Assembly (NCBI RefSeq): GCF_001039355.2
Contig: NW_019773570.1
Location: forward strand, 209,390 to 273,389
Direction: 5' to 3'
Length of the DNA: 64,000 bases
Source: Lingula anatina
Taxonomy: Eukaryota; Brachiopoda; Lingulata; Lingulida; Lingulidae
A model generated the notes under the pieces. It was not told the origin of the DNA. It did no database searches and saw nothing but the letters and a program-made list of their open reading frames with translations. Below, in pieces: positions 25,650 through 36,170 of this stretch. Both the position numbers and the translations under genes were made by a program. Within the stretch, counting starts at the first letter, position 1. Each line of letters begins with the position of its first letter.

Positions 25650-25873
25650 GGTGCATTCCCAGAGATTTAGATCGATCCAGAGATTAAGATTTGGATCGAC
25701 CTAACTCCCTGGGGGTTCACGCTAAATTGCAGTCAGCCGAGCGCGCACCATAGTTATTTACCCCCTTACAGCTTTTAGTAGGCGGGACAGACGGTGAAGC
25801 CGGCTTAGCTGACAGTAATCTATTGAGACTCCCCACAGGGATAGATCAATCTTAAATCTATGGGAATGGGGTC
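25650..25873. mobile_element. MITE-like element, copy 2 (terminal inverted repeats)
   Basis: Same family as 12211-12423. It shares GATCGACCTAACTCCCTGGG, the TACCCCCTTACAGCTT block, a GGCGGGAC block and the right end TCTATGGGAATGG. Its left end CATTCCCAGAGATTTAGATC is an imperfect inverted copy of its right end. The two copies differ at many positions, so they are old insertions and not a recent duplication. Confidence 0.8.
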
Positions 25874-26936
25874 TAGATGTCGTCCCCATATCACAATGGC
25901 AGTCCCAGGAGGGCACAGTCCCCCCCTCCACTTTAATTTCGGAGCTGCTCCCTTATTCCTCCCCTGAAAGAGTAAAACAAGCGAAAAGAGTCAGAATCAA
26001 GGAATTTTCCATTTAAGTGCCCTACATAATACAGTAGTGTAGTCCTCGTATTCTGTAATATCCATGCCCCTTTCCCTGCCCCTGTTAAATCCGACAGAGA
26101 ACCAGGAAATTTCTCCTACCGGTATGGGTGCGTTAACTACATACATTAAAAGCACGGGTCTCGACAATTTTCCCCCGTGAGTTGAAAACATCGATCCCCG
26201 AACAATAAACGACTAATAAATATCACACGTAAGTGTGCGTATGTTACAATAAATACAACCATAACGGAAATTGATTCGGGATTTACAAGAAACGTAATAC
26301 ACAAGTCCCGGTAGAGGTGCATTGAAAGACGAACTCGATAGATCTGTAGACATTTTTTATGTTACTAAATTATATAAGATATGTTCATGTTTTTTTAACC
26401 TATGATGGAATGCTCACAGGATGCTCACTTTTTTATGTGGCGAATGCATATCGCATTATTTTCAGGTCGCTGGTTTTCCGTTCCTATACTTTTTATGTGT
26501 GTCCGTATCTCTACCTTCGGGTGTCATTAGTTGAATGAAGGAAACGCATTTTTCAGACAATTCAGGGTAGCAGATTCTAAAGATCCGTATTCTTATTATG
26601 AATTATCACATGTAACTCAACAGAAACCATTGTAACATCAGTGCCATATTCACGCTAATCGCCAGCTAGACGTGATATTAGTAAGTGAACTGTCAACTAG
26701 CCGGCTTCATTCCACGCAGAGTAGTACAGGAATTATGGATAACAACTACATGTAGATGTCGAAGTCGTGGAATAAAAACAGAGTCGTGTCCAGCCTCACT
26801 GATGAACTTGATTGGCTGCTTGACCAAAACCGGTCATGCAAGCAAAAGTAACAAGAATTTGGTAATATACGTTCAAATTCGTCATTTTAGATGCAAAGCT
26901 TCCCTGCTCTCCAATAAACCTATAGATATTGAAGAC

Positions 26937-26975
<39 letters not shown>

Positions 26976-28999
26976 GCTTAAGCCCGTTTGTTCACATACT
27001 CCTTGTAAGCGCCCGACTTTCATTATTTCCCCTATTGATTAGTCTTCCCTTTTATGAAATGGCGTTATTATTATTTTGGGGGTGAGGGATGATAAACACG
27101 ACTGACTCGAAAAGCCTTGGAAGTTTTTAATATCTGACAGTATGCATTGATATGATAATAACCTTAGAATGAATTTCCTTTTATTCGCAGCTTGATACGA
27201 AAACGGTTTCATATTGCGTCCTTACTGGGGTAAAGGACAGAAATGTCTGGAATAAACCACAGTCATAACCCTTATAATAACGCCCTTCGTCACTGACGAT
27301 TGCTACAAGTAGACGTCGAGCCAAAATGTTCCTATCTTTAGATTTCTGAATGACTTCACGACTGACTGGGTTCATCGTATGCATAACCTCACAAGGCACA
27401 CGAGAGAGCGCACTGAGCATGAAAGAGATAAACGCCAAGTTCAAAAGGTTCCAAGCCGCTCTCAGTGCGGCAGGGTTAACATGGGTTAGACTAGGGCTAA
27501 GTATCGACTGTCGCTATCAGTTCTACCCTTGAGGCTTTACAAGAACTGTCGAGGAACAATTAAGAACAAAAAGAAACTATCTAAAAAAAACTTACAAGTT
27601 TTTTGTGGGAAGGTATATATTTGTAACTACTCTGGATCAAGTGAGTCTCGAAGCTTATCGGAGAAAGCGATAAGAACTCGAGAATCTGAACATTCTATAT
27701 TAAGCATTTAATAAGAGTTGATGTAAAAACAACCACCAGGGTCTCGTGAGAAACATATGATCGTTAGGAACCGGGTTAACGACTACAAGAGAAATTGTGA
27801 TACTGAGAGGAACGATAAGAGCACCAGACTACCCAAAGTATCTGTCAATTTTTATGATGGTTTCTTCTCCATAACCGACAAAAACGATAAAAAAATTGAA
27901 CGAAACTCAAGGCTTCTTGTTGGGTCTTGGGCCTCGGCAACGTCGGTTACCAGTTTTATGAAAGTATGCATTTTAGCTTGAAAACAGATCTGGAGGAAAA
28001 AAGTAAAGAAAAAGTGAACTTGCTGCGCGAAATACGTCAGAATAGAGTTCCGATATCGCGACAAACTACTCAGGGTGGTGATGAACAAGAAGCACTGCAA
28101 GGAAAAAATTCACTATGAAAAGCGTTTTAAGTACTGTATTCAAAGGCGAACATCACATATAGTTACTATTATCTACATTCAAAGTTTTTCGTAGTTTTCA
28201 GCAGTCAAGGAAATTATTTACCTTTTCAGACTATTTTATTTCTACGGTACAGCCGTCAGAACCAGTGGCAGGAAATAATTCGCCGGAACTGTCTAGTGGT
28301 CCACATGTATTGCTATAAAACATTGAACAACTATATTACACCTCTCTATTGACATTATGTTTGTCTTTACAGGTATTTCACGTTGCCTACATAATTGTAA
28401 TTGTATCAACGTTGCCGAACAACGCATTGGTCGGGAAGGTTTGCTGCCTCTGCTGCCGCTCCCTAAAGTAACCTTGGCAGTCGCTGGGAACAACGAAAGC
28501 TCGACCCACGCAAGAATTGATCAGGATTTCCTTAGCAGAACAGTTCTGCTCACGTATAGCGGCATCTATTAGGGAAGACGCTGGATAGGATAATCGTCTA
28601 ATCTAGACAAGAGAGTAATGCATCAGGAAATATAAAAACCTTTACTCTAGCTTATAATCATTAGCGAAACCCCGAGCTCAATTTGCGAGAAGCTATAAAT
28701 CGCCGTGCTGATATCTCCACTGAGTTGAGAGGGAGAAGGATTTACTTCACTGAAGGGACGGACGCTTAACTAGCAGATAACGAGGCCTGAGAGCGCTGAA
28801 GATACCGTTTATTGACTTGACTTCACTGCGTTGGTTTTTGATTCCGAAATAAAAATATATATCACGCTTGGATATAATTTTTGAAGTCAATTTGGACGGA
28901 CGTTGCCATTTTTTAAATGTAAATGTGTGATTTTATGCGTTAGATATAAAAAAGGAACAAGAAAAAGAACGGAATAGACAACTTAATTAAAGTTGAAGA
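25874..28999. other. Intergenic, upstream of the GPCR; no coding exon seen
   Basis: Only short open frames without family resemblance. An AAT microsatellite lies at 26938-26973. The right end may include the GPCR promoter and 5' untranslated exon. Confidence 0.45.
26938..26973. repeat. (AAT)n microsatellite
   Basis: About twelve tandem AAT units. The Asn-run open frame over it is a repeat artefact. Confidence 0.95.
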
Positions 29000-29040
29000 A
29001 GAAGAGGAAGTGAGGAGTTTTCCTTGAGAAAATAGTACCG
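28950..29040 (+). other. Candidate 5' untranslated exon end of the GPCR gene
   Basis: A purine-rich stretch (AGAAGAAGAGGAAGTGAGGAG) ends at ATAGTACCG followed by a perfect GTAAGT donor at 29041. It lies about 760 bases before the GPCR start codon, and an acceptor-like GGCGTCACAG occurs at about 29751-29760. The exon start is arbitrary. This is inference from a splice motif only. Confidence 0.25.
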
Positions 29041-29799
29041 GTAAGTCACTTTAAAAAGTCACGTAGCATTTTCATTACTTCTTAAGGCGACGACACCCAA
29101 AGTGTCGTAAGTGGAAATGTAGAAACGAACAAGGTAATGGAAGAACCAAATTGGCTTTTCTGAATAAAGCCATTTATCTAAAAAGACAGGGAAACAACTT
29201 TTAACAGTGATTTGAATACCGATGAATACGGATCCATTACCCGCTCAAGCTACGGAAGGAAATAAATGCCGGGCACGAGCCTATTATCAATTATTCAAAT
29301 TTAATTGCGTTTCTTGGCTTCTTCCCTTCTGTTGCATCAACCTGGTGAGGCAACGCAGTTCACGTCTGACAGAACCGGCCAAAGTCAAAAAGACCAAAAC
29401 ATTGTTGTGTTGGCAGTTTAATAAGCAGGACTGACACAACTGTGACAATTATTACTTCTTCGCATACTGATATATATATATATATAAAAAAAAAAAACAT
29501 TTCCCAAATCGATAGTATTATTGAAGGAACCTGCTAATGGCGTAAACAACCGTACCGGACACAACACGCAGAATTGTGTAAAACACGTGTACAGTTTACA
29601 TGAGAAACACGTGGTGGTAGATTAACGAGAAAAAGAAAGTAACGAAAAGAACGTTTAATGAAAAAAGGAGGAAAGATCGGACAATCAAGTACACAGCTTG
29701 CGGCCATTGCCCGTGGCCTTTGAGTAAAACATCGGGTTAATTGGAACACGGCGTCACAGGTTCTAAGTACGGATTTTCAACGTTCCTCTCATTGTTGTT

Positions 29800-30250
29800 A
29801 TGGAATTTGGAAAGATCGAAAATACATCAGCGTACGGCATGGACTTGGCGTGGAATTATAGCGGCAGTCATGTGGCCGCCTTAAACAGCTTAGTTGACTT
29901 CAGCTTTCCTGACGGAGCGGTCACTCAGACAGTTGAGATGGACGGCGCCGACAACACCGGGAATGAAACCTATAACTTCACTCGGTCGGAAACCTCCGAA
30001 ATTCCCGGCGAGATCCTGATACCGCTTTACTCCCTAATCTTTCTACTCAGCGTCGTTGGCAACGGCCTGGTCATTGCTACCCTGGTCCAGAACAAGCGGA
30101 TGAGAACAGTGACCAATATGTTCCTGTTAAACCTGTCCATCAGTGACCTGCTCCTAGCTGTCCTTTGTATGCCAGTCACCATCATCCCCACACTGCTGCG
30201 GGATTTCATATTCGGGGAGGTGATGTGTATTATGATACGCTACTTACAAG
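29800..30250 (+). CDS. CCKR: CCK/sulfakinin-type GPCR, coding exon 1 (N-terminus to start of TM3)
   Basis: First coding exon of a rhodopsin-class receptor for cholecystokinin/gastrin/sulfakinin-like peptides, acting at the plasma membrane through G proteins. The ATG at 29800 opens a frame of 150 codons plus one base before a consensus GTAAGT donor. The extracellular N-terminus (about 70 residues) has N-glycosylation sequons at N8, N19, N55 and N59. TM1 has GN at residues 87-88, intracellular loop 1 is KRMRTVTNMFLLNLSISD, and the conserved Asp of TM2 is D116. The motif FIFGEVMC places the disulfide Cys of TM3 at 143. The loop-1 and TM2 text closely follows the vertebrate CCK receptors. Joining four exons gives 468 residues, a normal length for the family. 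All introns are phase 1. The ligand is inferred from family, not shown. Confidence 0.95.
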
Positions 30251-30851
30251 GTAAGTCTATTGTAACACATTTTAGGCTCGATTAAAGGTAAAATGTCTGG
30301 GATTTTTGCTTTAAATCGAATTTTCCATGTGGATTTTTTTCCTGTTCACCTGTTCTTGCACCTGGATTCTATGCCTTATACCATTTCCAATCAAATAATT
30401 AGTTCTAAATGTCTGGCCAGATATTTATACTTCTATGTCTTTTTGACATTTCAAAAGTAAAAATTGACATCAGGTATTTTATTTGAGTTTTTTTATCGTT
30501 TTTAAGGTCTGAATTGGGAAAGATAATAGCTTTGCAGGGTCCTCGGACATTTTCAATCATGTATGGTAAACTTTTAATAAAGCCAAATTCATTCAAGATC
30601 TGAGGTGGCCGGGGAGAGCGGTAATGTGTACTGATACCTTTTACAAGCTTTTTTCTCTAGCTAGGTCATTGAAACTGAAATTTTGTTATTTAAAGTAAGA
30701 TGTGTGGACTTTAGTAGTATTATTGTGGAAACTCGTAGGTAATCCAGTGTGGCACTTGCTTAAGATTCGAACCTACAAATCGGATAACAAGATGTCTATT
30801 CCCGGTTTCTAGGGTGAAAGATTATGCAATAGTCAGTTGTGAATGAAAACG

Positions 30852-30852
<1 letters not shown>

Positions 30853-30886
<34 letters not shown>
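30853..30886. repeat. (AC)n microsatellite in GPCR intron 1
   Basis: About 17 uninterrupted AC units. Confidence 0.97.
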
Positions 30887-30887
<1 letters not shown>

Positions 30888-33695
30888 TAGATAAATCTTC
30901 CCGGTGTTTGTACCTGTCTTTTTAGAATCAATCAGTGTTGATCGAGGTAAATGTACCTAAACATCACAATATAAATCCATTTATCGTTTTTGAAATTAAA
31001 ACAGTTTTGGTCAATATTTAACTACGTATAATGAAAGAAGAAAAATATATTTGCTTTTAAAAATAAATACATAAAGAGATTTAAAGATAATTGAATCACC
31101 GCCATTTTTTTGGCTGAGTAGGCTTTAATATTGTTATAAATCATTTTCGGTAAAGAAAACGGTGAACACAATTTTTGTGCAGATAACGGTGTGAAAACCA
31201 GAAGCGTTACTGTGTAATACTATGGGTGTATTCTAAGGCCGTTATCATATCTTTTACCGAAATAGTTCGCGAAGAATTATCATCATATCAAAGGGATTTT
31301 CCACGAGTTAAACGTTCAACGCAAGGGCGGAGTAATTTGTCTGTCCAGATATCGATTGATTGAGTCCATTATGGCCGCAGTAATTTGATATGAAAGTCGC
31401 CGGGAAAAAACTACACGGTACAGTGCTCAGAGAAAGATGACTGAATGAATGAATGGCTCTTTCAATTTGAACCAGAGAAAAGGTTAAACTGCAAGAGTTT
31501 GTATGAGCTCACTTCGTCAGTTTCTACCATGTAGCTAATATACCATTGTTTCAAATAGCCGGCATCAGTTCGTCTTATTCTTTATCGCCTGCATTATTTG
31601 AAGAATTATTCTGCTGCATAAAGCAAAAGACATATTGCGCAACAAATTTTCCATGCTTGTCTGCCCTTTGAGTGAATCAATATGAAAAATTTACTTTTGG
31701 GACAGCAGCCTCGGTTGGGCGCCCCAGGTTCGTGGCATATTGTCGATAGCTATGAAAACAAGGATTAATGAAACATTACGAGTGTTTTATTCAAGACTTG
31801 CATGTCTTTTTAATAAGGCGTAATGCTTATTGCACGTAATGTCTGATGAAATTACCAAAGACCTACGCTCTAAGGACAACAGGAAACAAACAGGGTATTA
31901 ATGACATATAACAATGATAAATGACTGGATATCAGATGTAGTGAATTATTCAGCGAGCAGTTTATAGTTTTTATAGTACTAATAGAAACGCATATCTACT
32001 CGATTCCACTAAAGTAATTATTCAGTATTAGGGAAAAATAACAAGGTTTGTGAAGAAGTCAGTGTCACAGGTCATTTGTCATGTAAAATGTAGAGAATTG
32101 TAAGCATGACGGACTCTTCATGACATGCAAATATGAACAGTGTGGCTTTTTAACCGAGACATAAGCGACCATTTCATAATGATCAGCTGTCAGATTAGTA
32201 TTTTAAGCTGTATAACCGCGTATGATTAAAACATTATTCAAGGCAGAATTTTAATTTTAATCATGTTTTCCAGTCAGTAATTATCTACGGCAATCCAGAA
32301 ATACATTTTCAAATTTAATACTTAAAGATATGAATAAGAAAGTGCATAAAATGTTTATTTTCAAATGAAAAGGCGATACGAGTTAGATATATTATAATAT
32401 TATTATATTATTATTTATTATTATGCTTGTTATCAGTAAGTTATTAGAATGATCTTGACTATACGCACAAGAAACTAAAAAGGCTCCTTTGCCAATAAAG
32501 GCGTTGCGGGGGGTCTCAGAGAGTCACATGATATTGGGGTGATCTTCCAATTACATAGGCTAACTACTCAAAGTCAGATTATAATTCAATTAATAGTTTC
32601 TTTAAAAAAGTGTCAGAATTGCCATCCACGTTCGATTATGACATTAACCAATGATAAGCCCTTGTCAAATCAGGGAGGACGGCACCTTCAGCTCTGCTAA
32701 CGTTCTTTTTATTCATCAAAGGTGAACTGCGCCGAGGTTTAAATACCATAATGCACAGAAAAGATTTCCCAACGCTCCCTGGTAGTTTCAAGAATGGTAA
32801 AAGCAATTGGCAAATTAAAGATACAAGTTGCCCTCTGGGATTGTGCAGTTCAATTGTCGTTTATCGTAATTATACCCCTGTATGTCAGGGGACTTTTTAA
32901 CTGTATAAAAGTACTCCCTCATTTGCATACAATGACTTAAAGAAAGTTGGTGATTTACGAGCGGGTAGCGCTGCAGAGATCATCGTAAACAACATAGTAG
33001 GAGAGGTCTAATGATTAACTGGCCATGCTTTGCTTAAATCAAACTCTAGCTACTGTTTATCGGTAAATGAAAACCGACTAATCAGAACGATTTAAATGAA
33101 AACATGATACTCTGTAACATGACGTTATCTTATAATGTAAACCTTCAATCTATCAGCCTCATTATAACATCGGGTTTATTCTTGTAAAAAAACTGATTTT
33201 TCCTCATACAATATCAAATCAAGTATCATTAAATTTTACTGCTCAGATGTTGTTATATAGAATTAAGAGACAAATGGCTGCCAAGATATTTTCGTCCGCA
33301 TCCAAATTTCCTTTCGAAAACTGCACTTTCAAAATAATTTTAGAAGACAGTAAATACTCTATGGGACAAACACACGCATGCGCATTTATTTGATTTTTAT
33401 TACTTAAGTATCTTTTTCTGTACTATAGGTCCATATTATGAAAATAAACAATCTTTTATCTTGAAAATTTGGAAGCATTTTACGGTGCAATGCACGCTAA
33501 TGTCTCACACTTGCTTGGTAATATATATGGTAATACATTCTTGATAATATTGTAAAACTAATTATAAGGCTCTGGGTGAGTATGTCCAGTGATTCCGTCC
33601 AGTGTGTTGGATGGCGTTTTTCGTGGGCTGCCGGGAGAGTATTTCACCCCTATATCCCTTACTTCTTCAATCCGACAGTTGAGCTTCAACTACCG

Positions 33696-33795
33696 GTGTG
33701 ACAGAAATGGTAGTCTTAGGGATGGAATTCCGGGATCCCACAAGATTAGTACAGGTTAGGATTAGTCGGTGTGACAGGAATGGTTGTCCTGAGAG
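33696..33795. repeat. Two-copy imperfect direct repeat
   Basis: GGTGTGACAGAAATGGTAGT near 33696 recurs as GGTGTGACAGGAATGGTTGT near 33769, 73 bases downstream, and is followed by a GA microsatellite to about 33816. It lies just upstream of the LTR and may belong to the same element. Confidence 0.7.
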
Positions 33796-33841
33796 AGAGA
33801 GAGAGAGAAAGAGAGATGAAACATCATTGAATCTATCAAAT

Positions 33842-34077
33842 TGTAAGGGACGCGGTGGCGCTCCTTCGCATGTCCCACGCCCCTAGGATGTCGCGGCGCC
33901 CGCGCCTAGAAAGATTTATGATAAGGTATTATTATAATGAGACATTAAGGTAGATATAAATAGAACAGGTGGTGGGTAGAGAGAACAAGTTAGGTAGTGG
34001 GAATAAAGCTGTTTGGAAATCCACGACTCTTGTTGCTCACTTCTTCTCGATCTGTGAACCTAAAATCGAATCTTACA
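33842..34077 (+). mobile_element. LTR (solo or truncated), retrotransposon
   Basis: A 236-bp segment starting TGTAAG and ending CTTACA, the short terminal inverted repeats expected of an LTR. Inside, in the correct order, are a TATA box (TATAAA, 33955-33960) and a poly(A) signal (AATAAA, 34002-34007). Directly after the right end comes TGATGCCAACGGGTGTGGGG, which resembles tRNA primer-binding sites of Ty3/Gypsy-type elements. No gag or pol frame follows and no second LTR was seen in the window, so only an end remains. No clear target-site duplication was found. It sits in GPCR intron 1 in the sense direction, so its poly(A) signal could in principle act on the host transcript. Confidence 0.55.
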
Positions 34078-34385
34078 AAATGATGCCAACGGGTGTGGGG
34101 AACAACAAACAATTATTTACACGGGACTCCAGCTGGAGATTTTTGTAGAATTCTTTCACACACTGTATCACATTTTGAGGAGGTCATGTACCCTCAAATG
34201 GACTTTGCCTAAATCTTATCAAATTTTACTCAGAATGCATTGTCACTTTTTTATTATATAAAAAGTAAGTCTTTACTATTTTCGTTGTGTTTACCATATA
34301 TTTGTCACATTGCATTCATTATAACAGTGAAATGAAGTAAAAGCTGTTGTAAATCTTATCTGCAGGGCAAGCTGAAGTTGAAGCT

Positions 34386-34445
34386 CGGTAACCCCGGTTA
34401 CGTCCTATCCTCCTGGGGTTACCGTTTCTCGATTGAATAAACTTG
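34386..34445 (+). terminator. Perfect 10-bp hairpin followed by a poly(A) signal
   Basis: CGGTAACCCC (34386-34395) pairs perfectly with GGGGTTACCG (34415-34424). Ten or so bases later comes TTGAATAAACTTGTC with an AATAAA hexamer. This could be the 3' tail of a decayed retroposon or a cryptic poly(A) site inside the GPCR intron. Confidence 0.4.
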
Positions 34446-35223
34446 TCATTTGTCAATTCGTGCGGCTTTTTACAAAATTATTGACTCTAGCGCGTCTGAT
34501 TTCTTTTGATTAATATCCCCTGCGTCCCGTGCTTAACTTTCAGTTTAAGAGAACATTTGTAAATGATGTAAATCGCATACACAATGCATTTATATTCATA
34601 ACGCTCAGTTAATAATTGGACAATATGTTCTTGTACCTAATCATGCGCAACCGAGCGTTAGAACGTGAATGAAGATGAATAAAGTTATTTGAGGAACACA
34701 GAACAACCTAGCGCTGGCACAGACAAACTGCAAGACAAGGCAGTCTATGAAGCTATTTGCGTGTTAATGTGACTTGCACTAACCTATGGGGAGAACAATT
34801 TAACCGTGGTGATCCGAGGTGAATGCGTTAACAGCGTTAAGAATGCACTTGTGGTCTGTTAATCATATGAATGTGATTTAATACCAATGACAATCTGATA
34901 CTTTCGTGACATATCACTTAGAGTTAAGCAGAGTAGTCACTTTCTTTTATTCCTATGATTTATAACGGTAATAAGTTATTGCCTGAGCTAGTGTTTACTT
35001 CGCCTTCTTCTGATTAATTGCTCCCAACAGGAATAGAAATCAAGCGTTTTCTCTGGCTTATGAAATGAAGGAATCATCAAAGATGATAGTTTAATTAAAA
35101 TGAATAAAGTGAGCGTCCTAAAGTGGTCTTATAACTATCAATATAATGTCTCAGCTTCTGTGGTATCTAGGTCATTTTTCATTCTATTTACTTATTTTTT
35201 GTTGCAAAGATTCTTAAAGGTGT

Positions 35224-35329
35224 CCAGCAAACACGTGATGTTGGTACCACGTGGTTAATCCGTCGCTATGACGTCATAATGTGGTAGCAACGTGCTAGCC
35301 ACGTGATCCGAACGTGACGTGTTTGCTGG
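35224..35329. mobile_element. Foldback/MITE element with 13-bp perfect inverted ends
   Basis: The left end CCAGCAAACACGT (35224-35236) is the exact reverse complement of ACGTGTTTGCTGG (35317-35329), and the whole 106-bp unit is close to palindromic. It contains three CACGTG E-boxes (35232, 35248 and 35300) and a perfect CRE, TGACGTCA, at its centre (35269-35276). CAGCAAACA-type ends are typical of short foldback repeats in marine invertebrate genomes. Confidence 0.75.
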
Positions 35330-36134
35330 GTGCACACGTATGTGGGAGTAGGGAACATACTATATCATGATAACGAAGAATAGGGCAACGACCCTAACAA
35401 CTGCTGGCCAAAAGCTTCCTGGGCAGATACAGTACTTTTATGAAAAGGTCAAACACATTTTGCAACCAACCAGATAATCCTGGTAAGCAAGAAGGCCGAG
35501 CTGCTGTCCTTGTGGGATTTCTAACATCAAATAAAACGCTGGGATTTGACGTTTTCTTTAAGTTGACATGAAGTATTTTCCACATTTTTCTTATAATTGC
35601 TCTTCTGGGAACTCTGAAATGTACACCTTCTTTCTAAGACTTGTCGGGTGGTTTGACCGGACGTGACTCAGAGACACTATTGCAAAACTTTGCTCTTGTA
35701 GCATTGACAAGTAGTAATCTGCGGGAAATTGAGATGAAATAGATTTGTAGTTTGGGTGTTGACTTTGCAGTTGTTAAAGTTCAGATTCTGTAAACAAAAT
35801 CAGTATGTATGCAATCGACCCGTTATTATTGTGCACAAAAACGATATCTGTTATTTCATCCTTTGAATTAAAACTGTCCAATAATTCGATTTTTCAGATT
35901 GTCTTTGTAATCAAAGTTAAAGATATATAAGCTCGTATCGTTGGAAACTCATTCATGCAAATTAGAAACATTGCAATTTATAAATCTTTTCTGGCACGGA
36001 TAAGAGAAAAAGATTGGTGGTCGAGGCCAAGTACGAGTTGGGAATGAAACCAAATGAAACGTCTCGATATGTATGAGATATGGAGCTGTGACGCATAATA
36101 TGCATAATTGAAGTTGGGTCTGATCTCGTTTGAT

Positions 36135-36170
<36 letters not shown>
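36135..36170. repeat. (CA)n(GA)n microsatellite
   Basis: Short CA run passing into GA. The Ser/Leu open frames on the minus strand are artefacts of it. Confidence 0.95.

Noticed and set aside
30755-30790. GGTTCGAATC-like box B on the minus strand, possible tRNA
   Set aside because: No box A at the right distance and no cloverleaf or acceptor stem could be formed.
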